This document shows positions 7,447-13,946 of a stretch of DNA of 13,946 nt, piece by piece (position 1 is the stretch's first letter; the number at the start of each line of letters is the position of its first letter). Position numbers and translations under genes: made by a program. Location: contig JAWWCA010000093.1 in NCBI GenBank assembly GCA_033720695.1, forward strand, positions 1-13,946. Reading direction: 5' to 3'. The notes beneath the pieces were generated by a model. That model ran no database searches and was not told the origin of the DNA. It saw nothing but the letters and a program-made list of their open reading frames with translations. This DNA comes from DATGQT01 sp033720695. Lineage in GTDB: Bacteria > Bacteroidota > Rhodothermia > Rhodothermales > Rubricoccaceae.

Positions 7447-7897
7447 TCGGGTCCATGGGGGTGTAGAACGCGTAGACGATCTCGCGTGTGGCGTCGCCTT
7501 CGGGGCGGTGGACGCACTCCCCGATGCGCTCGGCCGATGGGCAGGGGGTGGACTGGAACACCCCGCCTTCGGCGGTGGCGCACTGCGCCTGCGCCGCCGC
7601 GAGCGTCCAGCCCGCCCCGGTGAACGCGAAGCAGAGGGGCTCCACGGAGCGGGCGTCGCAGCTGCCGACGGTGGCGAGGAGGGGGACGGAGGCGGGGGGG
7701 AGGTCGTCGTCTGGAGTGAAGTCGGCGGTAGACTCCCCCAGCACCGTCTCGTTCGCGTCCGTGGGGTCGAAGGTGTCGGGCTCGACCGGTGAGGCCGTCG
7801 TGCCTGGGGCCCCGGCGAGGTCGTCGGGCCGCGGTTCGGGCTCGTCGGCGCAGCCGGCGAGGAGAAGCGCGGCCACGAGGAGGCGGTGGGGGCGCAT
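7403..7897 (-). CDS. Small six-cysteine lipoprotein, unknown function (164 aa)
   Basis: The N-terminus RLLVAALLLAGC is a signal peptide with a lipobox (LAGC); C16 would be lipidated after cleavage by signal peptidase II. Residues ~17-70 are a Pro/Asp/Thr-rich acidic linker. Residues ~73-164 form a compact domain with exactly six cysteines (C80, C89, C106, C119, C128, C157), enough for three disulfides, with aromatic conserved-looking pieces such as CFAFTGAGW and VYAFYT. I do not recognise a named family. The gene begins 16 bases after the MoxR stop, so it is very likely the last gene of the foldase/MoxR cluster. It may be a substrate or partner of those proteins in the periplasm (inference). 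Its 3' end overlaps the DoxX-like gene by 44 bases on the opposite strand. Confidence 0.88.
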   Translation of the reverse strand: MRPHRLLVAALLLAGCADEPEPRPDDLAGAPGTTASPVEPDTFDPTDANETVLGESTADFTPDDDLPPASVPLLATVGSCDARSVEPLCFAFTGAGWTLAAAQAQCATAEGGVFQSTPCPSAERIGECVHRPEGDATREIVYAFYTPMDPIIAEAVCPGTFRAR

Positions 7898-7913
7898 GGT
7901 CGCGACGGGAGCG

Positions 7914-8921
7914 CTATCCCTCCTCCTTCAGAAGCCGCTCGATCACGTCCACCGGCGTCACGCCCTCAGCCTCGGCGTTGAAGTTGGTCACGATCCGGTG
8001 GCGGAGGACGGGGACCGCGAGGGCGTCGACGTCGGCGGCGAGGGGGGTGAGACGGCCGTCGAGGAGCGCGCGGGCCTTGGCGCCGAGGATGAGGTACTGG
8101 CTCGCGCGGGGGCCGGCGCCGTAGGAGAGGAAGTCGTTCACGAACGGGGGCGTCCCGTCGCGGCCGGGGCGGGTGCGCGCCGCGAGCGTCACGGCGTGGC
8201 GGATCACGCTGTCGGCGACGGGCACCTGGCGGACGAGGGCCTGGAACGCGCGGAGCGCCTCGGCCCCCAAGACCGGCTCGACGCGGGCGTCCTGTGGACC
8301 GGTCGTGTTGCGGACGACCGAGACCTCGTCCTCGAAGGGCGGGTAGTCCAGCCAGAGGTTGAGCATGAACCGGTCGAGCTGGGCCTCGGGGAGGGGGTAG
8401 GTGCCCTCCTGCTCGATGGGGTTCTGCGTGGCGAGGACGAAGAAGGGGTCGCCGAGGTCGTACCGCTGGCCGGCGGCCGTGACGTGGTGCTCCTGCATCG
8501 CCTCCAGGAGGGCCGCCTGCGTCTTCGGCGGCGTCCGGTTCACCTCGTCGGCGAGGATGACGTGGGCGAAGAGGGGGCCCTTCACGAAGCGGAACGCCCG
8601 GCGCCCCGTGTCGCGCTCCTCCTCGATGATCTCGGTCCCGGTGATGTCGCCGGGCATGAGGTCGGGCGTGAACTGGATCCGCGAGAACGAGAGGTCGACG
8701 GCCTCGGCGAGCGTCTTGATGAGGAGGGTCTTGGCGAGGCCGGGGACGCCGACGAGGAGGACGTGGCCGCGGGCCAGGAGCGCCACCATCAGCCCCTCGA
8801 CGACGGCCTCCTGCCCGACGATCACCTTCCCGATCTCGCGTCGGAGGCGGTCGTAGGCCTCGCTGAGGCGGTCCACGGCGGCGGGGTCGGCGGTGTCGAG
8901 GTCGGAGGCGGGGAGAGCCAT
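7914..8921 (-). CDS. MoxR-family AAA+ ATPase (335 aa)
   Basis: A cytoplasmic AAA+ ATPase of the MoxR family, chaperone-like enzymes that help mature or insert cofactors into partner proteins. Motifs in order: VGQEAVVEGLMVALLARGHVL lead-in (split here by the family's helix), Walker A GVPGLAKT (residues 58-65), FTPDLMPGDITG (84-95), Walker B VILADE (121-126) with NRTPPKTQAALLEAMQE, sensor 1 ATQNP (164-168), LPEAQLDRF (177-185) with R184 as likely arginine finger, and GAGPRAS (268-274) with R272 in the sensor 2 position. Length is normal and every key residue is present. ATG at 8921 is right before the family N-terminus; the open frame upstream is noise. The gene follows the SurA-like gene by 38 bases. 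Unlike many moxR genes, it is not followed by DUF58 or von Willebrand A genes. Confidence 0.96.
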   Translation of the reverse strand: MALPASDLDTADPAAVDRLSEAYDRLRREIGKVIVGQEAVVEGLMVALLARGHVLLVGVPGLAKTLLIKTLAEAVDLSFSRIQFTPDLMPGDITGTEIIEEERDTGRRAFRFVKGPLFAHVILADEVNRTPPKTQAALLEAMQEHHVTAAGQRYDLGDPFFVLATQNPIEQEGTYPLPEAQLDRFMLNLWLDYPPFEDEVSVVRNTTGPQDARVEPVLGAEALRAFQALVRQVPVADSVIRHAVTLAARTRPGRDGTPPFVNDFLSYGAGPRASQYLILGAKARALLDGRLTPLAADVDALAVPVLRHRIVTNFNAEAEGVTPVDVIERLLKEEG

Positions 8922-8959
8922 CGGGGAGGAGAGGAAAGGACGGGGAGAGGCACCGGGCG

Positions 8960-10285
8960 TCAGGCCTCGGGCACGTACCGGTCGGACTTGATCTCGACGT
9001 AGACCGTCTCTCGGAGGTCGCGGAGCCACGTGTCGAGCACGGCGCCCTGCTTCTCGCGGAGGGCGTACTGGCTGAGGAGCGCGTAGTCGGTCTCGGGGGC
9101 GAGGCGGTGGGGGGGCGTCCGGCGCTGCAGGAGCACGAGGTGCCAGGCGCGGCTGCCGTCGAGGAGGCGCACCTCCGCGGGGGCGCTGACCTCGCCCACC
9201 TCCAGGGTGTCGAGCGTGGCCTGCCACTCCTCCCCGAGGAGGTCGAGCTGGAGGTCCCGGCTGCCCGCCTCGTCGGTGAGGGCGCCGCCGCGGCTGGCCG
9301 AGATGGGGTCCTCGGAGTGCCGCCGGGCGATGGCCTCGAACGGCACGCCGTGCACGACGACGGAGTCGCGGAGCACGCGCAGCGCCTCGATGACGGCCGC
9401 GGGGTCGACGGCCGCGTCGTCGACGCGGACGAGGATGTGGTTGAACGTGATCACGTCGCCCTGCCGCTCGTTGAGCCGGAGGACGTGGTAGCCGAAGGCG
9501 GTCTCGAACACCTGCGAGATCCCGCCCGGCTCCAGCGTCCCGGCGACGATCCCGAACTCGGGGACGAGGTCGCGCACGTTGACGCTCTCGTAGAGGCCCC
9601 CGCGGGCGGCCGAGGCCCGGTCGTCGGTGTGCCGGCGGGCGAGGGCCTCGATGGTGGCCTGGCCGGCGAGGATGGAGTCGCGGAGGGCCTCGGCGAAGGC
9701 GCGCGCCTCTGCCTCCGCGGCGTCGTCCGGTGCCGGGACCTTCACGACCTGGGCGACGCGGACGAGCTCGGGCACCTCCGGGACCTGCTCGGCCGGGATC
9801 GTCGCGAACCACTCCCGCACCTCGGTGGGGGTGATCGTGACCTCGCGGAGGCGGCGGCCCTGGTACTGCTGGGCGAGGAGCTGGCGGCGGACGTCGTCGC
9901 GGAACCGCATCCGGATCTCCTCGACGGGGAGGCCATAGTAGGCCTCGAGCCGGGCGCGCCCCCCGATCTGGCTCTCGAGCTGGGCGATCCGGGCGTCGAG
10001 CTGGCGGTTCACCTGGTCGTCGGTGACCACGACCGTCGTGTCCTGCTCGGCCCGCTCGACGAAGACGTACTGCCCGATGATCTCGTCGAGCGCGCGGCTC
10101 CACACCTCGTCGGTCACCCCGCCGTCGGGGGCGACGGAGGCGGCGAGGGCCTCGACCTCGGAGGCGAGCACGGGCTGATCGCCCACGACGGCCACGACGG
10201 CATCCAGAACGGCGCCGTCGGGGACCTGCGCGGCCGCGGGGAGCGAGAGGGCGAGAACGAGGAGGACGGCAGGGGGTCGGAGCAT
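8960..10285 (-). CDS. surA: SurA-type periplasmic chaperone / peptidyl-prolyl isomerase (441 aa)
   Basis: A periplasmic protein with the SurA layout: signal peptide MLRPPAVLLVLALSLPAAAQ, helical SurA-N chaperone module ~28-160 (VVAVVGDQPVLASEVEAL, then helices with YYGLPVEEIRMRFRDDVRRQLL), parvulin domain 1 ~174-273, parvulin domain 2 ~278-388, and a C-terminal helix ~400-430. SurA binds unfolded outer-membrane proteins after the Sec translocon. Parvulin 1 has VAQVVK where the usual S/N-H-I/L motif would be (Q179 replaces His), while parvulin 2 keeps FNHILV (H283) and RRHSEDP, so only the second looks catalytically equipped. ATG at 10285 places the signal peptide at the very N-terminus. An ATG at 10342 overlaps the upstream stop as ATGA and would add 19 Pro/Arg-rich residues. 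Middle gene of the foldase cluster. Confidence 0.92.
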   Translation of the reverse strand: MLRPPAVLLVLALSLPAAAQVPDGAVLDAVVAVVGDQPVLASEVEALAASVAPDGGVTDEVWSRALDEIIGQYVFVERAEQDTTVVVTDDQVNRQLDARIAQLESQIGGRARLEAYYGLPVEEIRMRFRDDVRRQLLAQQYQGRRLREVTITPTEVREWFATIPAEQVPEVPELVRVAQVVKVPAPDDAAEAEARAFAEALRDSILAGQATIEALARRHTDDRASAARGGLYESVNVRDLVPEFGIVAGTLEPGGISQVFETAFGYHVLRLNERQGDVITFNHILVRVDDAAVDPAAVIEALRVLRDSVVVHGVPFEAIARRHSEDPISASRGGALTDEAGSRDLQLDLLGEEWQATLDTLEVGEVSAPAEVRLLDGSRAWHLVLLQRRTPPHRLAPETDYALLSQYALREKQGAVLDTWLRDLRETVYVEIKSDRYVPEA

Positions 10286-10338
10286 GGGGGGGCGGGGGGT
10301 GCGGCGCGGGTCGGCGCCGCGGCGTGGGGTGGGGGCGG

Positions 10339-11202
10339 TCATCGGATGTCGAGGCGGCCGGCGGCCTGCGCCTCGGTGCGGAGCTGCTGCACCTGCCGCG
10401 CCAGCATCCGGTTGCGGGCCTCGATGGCGAGCCGCTGGCGGAGCTCCCCCTCGACCCAGCCCAGCTCGGGCACCGTGCCCGTCGGCTCGCGGTCGACGAG
10501 CTGGACGACGTGGAACCGCCCCGCCGAGGCCACGACGGGGGCGACCTCGCCGGGCCCGAGGGCGGACACCGCGGCGCCGAGTTCGGCGTCGGTCTCCGCG
10601 AGGCGGCTGGCCGGCACGTAGGTCTCGGCGAGGGCGAGGGGGCCGTCCGGGGGGTCGGCGTAGGTCCGGGCCGTGAGCACCCAGAGGGAGTCGGCGAAGG
10701 GGGAGTCGGCGGCGCGGGCGAGGGCGGCGCGGGCCGCCTCGGCGCGGGCCTCGTCGGTGAGGACGAGGTGGCGGACGCGGACGTAGGGCTCCCGGAGGGC
10801 GAGCCGCTCGCGGTGCTGGTCGTAGTACGTCCGGAGGTCCTCGTCGGTCGGCTCGGCGGGGTTCGCCTCGAAGAAACGGTCGATGAGGGCGGCCGCGAGG
10901 ACGGCGCGCTCGTTGTCGGCGAGCTGGCGGCGCACGGCGTCGTCGTCGAGGAGGCCCTGCCGGCGCGCCTCCTCGGCGAGGAGCCGGCTCCGGACCCACT
11001 GGTCCACGACCTGCTGGTGCGCCGTGAGGCTGTCGAGCCCGGGGGGCAGCACCTCCAGGGCCTCGGCCACCTCGGCGTGGGTGAGCACCTCCTCGCCCAC
11101 GCGCGCGGCGTAGTCGCCGCGCGGCGCGTCCTCGCCGCCGCACCCGGCGAGGGCGAGGAGCGCGAGGGCGCAGGCGAGGCGGCGGCGGGCAGGCGAGGTC
11201 AC
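10339..11202 (-). CDS. Parvulin-like (PpiC-type) lipoprotein, probably chaperone rather than isomerase (287 aa)
   Basis: The GTG at 11202 gives a lipoprotein signal (ACALALLALAGC, lipidated C21). No ATG fits before the leader. Residues ~30-135 form a SurA-N-like helical arm (YAARVGEEVLTHAEVAEALE, QWVRSRLLAEEARRQGL, YYDQHRERLALREPYVRVRH). Residues ~139-238 resemble a parvulin fold, with RHLVL at the start (H145) and GRFHVVQLVD at the end. The central GG-LG segment of active parvulins is degenerate (DGPLALAETYV), so prolyl isomerase activity is doubtful. A helical tail runs to residue 287. A role as a membrane-anchored foldase or holdase in the periplasm is inferred. It sits second in the cluster, 100 bases after the two-parvulin lipoprotein gene and directly before the SurA-like gene. 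Confidence 0.85.
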   Translation of the reverse strand: MTSPARRRLACALALLALAGCGGEDAPRGDYAARVGEEVLTHAEVAEALEVLPPGLDSLTAHQQVVDQWVRSRLLAEEARRQGLLDDDAVRRQLADNERAVLAAALIDRFFEANPAEPTDEDLRTYYDQHRERLALREPYVRVRHLVLTDEARAEAARAALARAADSPFADSLWVLTARTYADPPDGPLALAETYVPASRLAETDAELGAAVSALGPGEVAPVVASAGRFHVVQLVDREPTGTVPELGWVEGELRQRLAIEARNRMLARQVQQLRTEAQAAGRLDIR

Positions 11203-11235
11203 GGCGGGGGGTCCCGGGGGCGAGGCGGCCAAACG

Positions 11236-11277
11236 GCGGAGCCCGGCCGGCGGCTGGGCGCCGACGCCGGGCTCCGC
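11236..11277 (-). promoter_or_regulatory. Strong hairpin between the first two foldase genes
   Basis: A perfect 12-bp stem (11236-11247 with 11266-11277) encloses a smaller 5-bp stem (11248-11252 with 11259-11263). It lies 26 bases after the stop of the upstream gene and 33 bases before the GTG of the next, both read on the minus strand. Only a short TTT follows on that strand, so it is a poor classical terminator. It may instead partly terminate transcription or protect mRNA ends, setting different levels for the two proteins. Function is inferred. Confidence 0.55.
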
Positions 11278-11302
11278 GGCGTTCACGAAGCGGGGCGCGG
11301 GT

Positions 11303-13384
11303 TTATTGCGCCGATGCCCCCTCGGATCCCGGCATCCCGCCGCTCTCGTCCGTCGGCGGGCCCTGGACGTCCTCGAAGGCGGCCGTAAGCGGCTCGGGGT
11401 AGACGCGGGCGTCGTAGCGCTCGCGCAGGCGCGCGACCCACGCCGCCTCCAGCACGTCCTGGTAGTCCGTGACGAGCTCGGCGCGGGCCTCCTCGAACGT
11501 CTTCTCGCGAGGGGCCTCGATGCCGTCGAGGATGTAGACGGCGAGGCGGCTGCGCTCGGGGAGGACCCTGGTGTGCTGGCCGGGCTCGAGCTCGAAGACG
11601 GTGTCGAGCGGGGTGCCGGTGGTGTCGGCGAGGTGGAGGGTGTCGAGGGCGAGGGTGAGGCGGGCGTCCTCGTGCATGGCGAGGACGGCGGCCGGGTCGG
11701 TGCCCGCGTCGAGGTCGGCGGCGACGGCCGTGAGGAGGGAGTCCGACGGGCTCGTGAAGGCGAGGACGCGGTGGCGCTCGGGCCAGCGGTAGTCGCTGCG
11801 GTGGGCCTCGTAGTAGGCGCGGAGGCCGGCCTCGTCCTCGGCGGCCGGGGTCCAGACCGAGTCCTCGGAGATCTTGAAGAGGAGGACGCCGTCGACGTAC
11901 TGGTCGAGGAGGGCGCGGAAGTCGGGGTCGCGCTCCTCGAGCTGGGCGAGGGCGTAGTCGAAGCCCTGCTCGGCGAGGTAGATGTCGGCGGCATCGAGGA
12001 CCCCCTCGCGGGCATCCGGGTTCGGCTGTGGCTGCTGGCGGACGTACCAGTCGTAGAACTGGCCGAGGGTGTAGGTGGAGTCGCCGATCGTGGCGAACGC
12101 CTCGTCGGCGGCGTCGCCGAAGCCGTCGCGGCGGAGCTGGAGGTTGAGGGAGTCGGCGTCGAACCCGTCGAGGGCGGCGGCGAGGCGGAGGGAGTCGAGC
12201 GTGAAGCCGGCGGCGTCGCGCTCCTCGCGGCCGATCTCCTGGCGGCGGACGGCCGTCCGGGGCAGCTGCTCGGCGAGCCGCTTCAGCTCGGGGTAGGCCT
12301 CGTCGTAGGTCGGCAGCGAGCCCCGCTCCTCGAGCCGGATGAGGTGGTAGCCGAACCGGGTCTCGACGATGTCGGAGACGTCGCCGGGGCTCTCGAGCGC
12401 GAAGGCGGCGTCGTTGAACGGCCCGACCATGCGGCCGAGGGCGAAGAAGCCGAGGTCGCCGCCGTTGCGGCCCGAGGCGACGTCGTCGGAGTACTGGCGG
12501 GCGAGCGTGGCGAAGTCCTCGCCCGCGGCGACGCGGTCGCGGATCTCCTCGATGGTCTCGCGCGCGGCGGCGGAGTCGGCCGGGGTCTCGCCCTGGACGC
12601 GGATGAGGATGTGGGAGGCGCGGATCTCCGGGGTGCGCGCGCGGCGGTCGTGGACCTGCAGGAGGTGGTAGCCGAACCGCGTCCGGAAGGGGCCGGCGAC
12701 CTCGCCGACGGGCGTCCCGAAGGCGGCGTCCTCGAAGGCCTGGACCATGCGGCCGCCGGTGAAGTAGCCGAGGTCGCCGCGGTTGCGACGGGCGGAGGGG
12801 TCCTCGGAGTGGCGGAAGGCGAGGTCGCCGAAGTCGACGCCGGCGGCGAGGGAATCGAGGAAGGCGCGCGTCCGCTCGTAGGCGGCGAGGGTGTCGGCCG
12901 GGGAGGCCGTGGGCTCGACGCGGATGAGGAGATGGGAGGCGTTGATCTCCTCCTGCTGCTTCGCGTAGAGGTCCCGGACGATGTCCTCGAGGACGGCCTG
13001 GTCGGTGAAGTAGGGGCGGGCGAGCTGGTCGCGGTAGTCGGCCATCTCGGCCTGGAGCGTGGAGTCCTCCATGAGGCCGAGGTCGCGGGCCTGGCGGACC
13101 TTCAGCCGGAAGTTGACGTAGCGCTGGAGGAAGTCCTCGTAGGCGGCGAGGGAGTCGTCGGCCGCGTTCTCGGCGCCGCCGACGCTGTTGGCGTAGGCGG
13201 CCTCGTACTCGTCGAGCGTGAGGTCCTCGCCCTCCCACTCGGCCACGAGGGTGGGGCCGGCGGGGACGGCCGGGTCGGGGCCGGCCGGGCGGGTGCCGCC
13301 GCAGCCGGTGAGGCCGACGGTGAGCGCGAGGACGGCGCCCGCGGTGAGGGCGAGCGGGAGCTGTCGGGAAGCGGGTGTTTGCAT
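11303..13384 (-). CDS. Large lipoprotein with two tandem parvulin (PpiC) domains (693 aa)
   Basis: A predicted membrane-anchored peptidyl-prolyl cis-trans isomerase/foldase. The ATG at 13384 gives a lipoprotein signal (ALTAGAVLALTVGLTGC, lipidated C28); the open frame upstream to 13615 runs through the promoter region and is not coding. Residues ~45-145 are a helical SurA/PrsA-like arm. Parvulin 1 spans ~147-246 (NASHLLIRV, FRHSEDPSARRNRGDLGYF, RFGYHLLQV) and parvulin 2 ~254-353 (RASHILIRV, ARQYSDDVASGRNGGDLGFF, RFGYHLIRL). Both keep the His residues and GD-LG core expected of active parvulins. Residues ~380-670 are mainly helical, with a region ~530-640 that may be a worn third parvulin-like unit, and the C-terminus is Gly/Ser/Pro-rich. 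It is the first gene of the cluster and probably assists folding of exported or outer-membrane proteins. It diverges from an ECF sigma gene across 278 bases. Confidence 0.93.
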   Translation of the reverse strand: MQTPASRQLPLALTAGAVLALTVGLTGCGGTRPAGPDPAVPAGPTLVAEWEGEDLTLDEYEAAYANSVGGAENAADDSLAAYEDFLQRYVNFRLKVRQARDLGLMEDSTLQAEMADYRDQLARPYFTDQAVLEDIVRDLYAKQQEEINASHLLIRVEPTASPADTLAAYERTRAFLDSLAAGVDFGDLAFRHSEDPSARRNRGDLGYFTGGRMVQAFEDAAFGTPVGEVAGPFRTRFGYHLLQVHDRRARTPEIRASHILIRVQGETPADSAAARETIEEIRDRVAAGEDFATLARQYSDDVASGRNGGDLGFFALGRMVGPFNDAAFALESPGDVSDIVETRFGYHLIRLEERGSLPTYDEAYPELKRLAEQLPRTAVRRQEIGREERDAAGFTLDSLRLAAALDGFDADSLNLQLRRDGFGDAADEAFATIGDSTYTLGQFYDWYVRQQPQPNPDAREGVLDAADIYLAEQGFDYALAQLEERDPDFRALLDQYVDGVLLFKISEDSVWTPAAEDEAGLRAYYEAHRSDYRWPERHRVLAFTSPSDSLLTAVAADLDAGTDPAAVLAMHEDARLTLALDTLHLADTTGTPLDTVFELEPGQHTRVLPERSRLAVYILDGIEAPREKTFEEARAELVTDYQDVLEAAWVARLRERYDARVYPEPLTAAFEDVQGPPTDESGGMPGSEGASAQ

Positions 13385-13476
13385 CGTTGGGGAGGTTCCT
13401 GAAGCGGCGGGTCGGGGTGCCGGAAAAGAGCGGCGCGGCCCCCTCGTCAGTCCGGGTGCGGCCGCGCAACGCGGCG

Positions 13477-13484
13477 CGAAAATA
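13477..13484 (-). promoter_or_regulatory. Possible -7 box for the foldase cluster
   Basis: Read on the minus strand this is TATTTTCG, matching five of six fixed positions in the Bacteroidota -7 consensus TAnnTTTG. It lies in the only AT-rich patch of the 278-base divergent region, 92 bases upstream of the ATG at 13384. The -33 element is weak: CCTG stands 19 bases upstream and TTTA 23 bases upstream. This would give a 5' leader of roughly 85 bases for the cluster. Confidence 0.4.
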
Positions 13485-13635
13485 CACACACGCCCCGCCG
13501 CGTCAGGTAAAGGTTGAGGCAATACCCTGGGCCGCGGTGGCTCCCACGGGTCGCGGGCGGCGACGCGCGTCCGGGCTCGGGAGGGCCTCCGGCCGGATCC
13601 CATCGGCGGGAGCAACTTCTGGGGCCCTCCTGTGT

Positions 13636-13647
13636 CGTAGCTCTACG
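13636..13647. repeat. Short perfect inverted repeat before the ECF sigma gene
   Basis: CGTAG-CT-CTACG is a 5-bp inverted repeat with a 2-base centre, ending 15 bases before the sigma factor ATG. It also contains TAGCTCTA, a poor match to a -7 box. It could be a small operator or part of a promoter. At this length chance is a fair explanation. The rest of the 278-base divergent region (13385-13662) shows no other gene or clear site apart from the -7 candidate at 13477-13484. Confidence 0.25.
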
Positions 13648-13662
13648 CCGCATCCCCACCGC

Positions 13663-13946
13663 ATGCCCCCGCCCGACCACGCCCTCATCGAGGCCTTCCA
13701 GCGAGGCGACGAGTTCGCCTTCGTCGCCCTCTACAACCGCCACAAGGGGGCCGTCTACGCCTTTTGCGCCAAGATGCTGCTGGACCGCGAGGCTGCAGAG
13801 GACGTGATGCAGGAGGCCTTCGTCCGCGTCTACGAGAACCGGCAGCGGCTCCTCAGCACCGGCTCGTTCAAGGCCTACCTCTTCACGATCGCGCGGAACC
13901 AGTGCCTCAACACGCTGCGCCGCGCGGGCCGGGAGGGGCGGCTCCC
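13663..13946 (+). CDS. ECF-type sigma-70 factor, N-terminal part (3' end outside window)
   Basis: The first 94 codons of an extracytoplasmic-function sigma factor. Residues ~8-76 are sigma-70 region 2: IEAFQRGDEFAFVALYNRH (region 2.1), REAAEDVMQEAFVRVYENR (2.2, core RNA polymerase contact) and FKAYLFTIARNQCLNTLRR (2.3-2.4, -10 recognition and melting). Region 4 would lie past the window edge, so the subgroup and any anti-sigma partner cannot be seen. In Bacteroidota such genes are often linked to an anti-sigma factor and, in the SusCD-type systems, to TonB receptors. Here the visible neighbour is the divergent periplasmic foldase cluster, which suggests but does not prove an envelope-stress role. 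The ATG at 13663 begins four residues before the first family-like residues and has no clear Shine-Dalgarno sequence. Confidence 0.94.
   Translation, partial: MPPPDHALIEAFQRGDEFAFVALYNRHKGAVYAFCAKMLLDREAAEDVMQEAFVRVYENRQRLLSTGSFKAYLFTIARNQCLNTLRRAGREGRL

Noticed and set aside
7488..10621. Two 504-codon plus-strand frames (7488-9002 and 9107-10621) opposite the lipoprotein, MoxR and SurA-like genes
   Set aside because: They lie antisense to genes with unmistakable family motifs, cross gene borders and have no coherent protein features.
11306..13402. A 698-codon plus-strand frame opposite the two-parvulin lipoprotein gene
   Set aside because: The translation is Val/Glu/Gly-rich with no motif. 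The minus strand carries two clear parvulin domains and a lipobox.
13385..13615. Upstream extension of the two-parvulin lipoprotein reading frame by 77 codons
   Set aside because: The added residues are Pro/Arg-rich and would bury the lipoprotein signal peptide. The stretch contains the likely promoter region.
1..13946. Searches by eye for tRNA or rRNA genes, CRISPR repeats, insertion sequences, attachment sites and phage genes
   Set aside because: No cloverleaf, regularly spaced repeat, transposase motif or terminal repeat was seen. Gene style and base composition look uniform across the window.

Overview
The window is about 14 kb of very GC-rich, gene-dense bacterial DNA (almost every codon ends in G or C). 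Two proteins end in a type IX secretion (T9SS) C-terminal sorting domain of the 'VxDVLGREVAVLVD...AGTYxxRL' type. Together with signal peptides, lipoproteins, little visible Shine-Dalgarno sequence and promoter-like boxes close to TAnnTTTG, this points to a high-GC Bacteroidota/Rhodothermota bacterium, such as the Rhodothermales (Rubricoccus/Rubrivirga-like). The lineage is inferred from protein style; no rRNA is present.

Layout. (1) 1-435 (+): the C-terminal end of a T9SS-exported protein, followed by a 13-bp GC hairpin between convergent genes. (2) 507-4653 (-): an EamA/DMT-type permease gene followed by a gene for a 1050-residue exported protein of unknown function with a long helical middle and a beta-rich, outer-membrane-like C-terminus. 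(3) 4785-6413 (+): a secreted M14 zinc carboxypeptidase with a T9SS tail, preceded by a long imperfect inverted repeat and a possible promoter. (4) 6400-7446: a divergent pair of small inner-membrane protein genes, FxsA-like (-) and DoxX-like (+). Both overlap their convergent neighbours at the 3' ends. (5) 13384-7403 (-): a five-gene envelope-biogenesis cluster. In transcription order it holds a large lipoprotein with two parvulin domains, a smaller parvulin-like lipoprotein, a SurA-type periplasmic chaperone/prolyl isomerase, a MoxR AAA+ ATPase and a small six-cysteine lipoprotein. (6) 13663-13946 (+): the start of an ECF sigma factor gene, divergent from the cluster and cut by the window edge.

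How it fits together. The three parvulin-family proteins probably act on outer-membrane or secreted proteins crossing the periplasm. MoxR ATPases are usually linked to maturation or metal insertion for partner proteins, often von Willebrand A (vWA) proteins, but no vWA gene follows here. The neighbouring ECF sigma gene makes envelope-stress control of the cluster an attractive but unproven idea.

No tRNA, rRNA, insertion sequence, CRISPR array or prophage gene was seen. The best candidates for something undescribed are the 1050-residue exported protein and the MoxR/six-cysteine lipoprotein pair attached to the foldase cluster. Many long open frames opposite the real genes are high-GC shadows and were left out.
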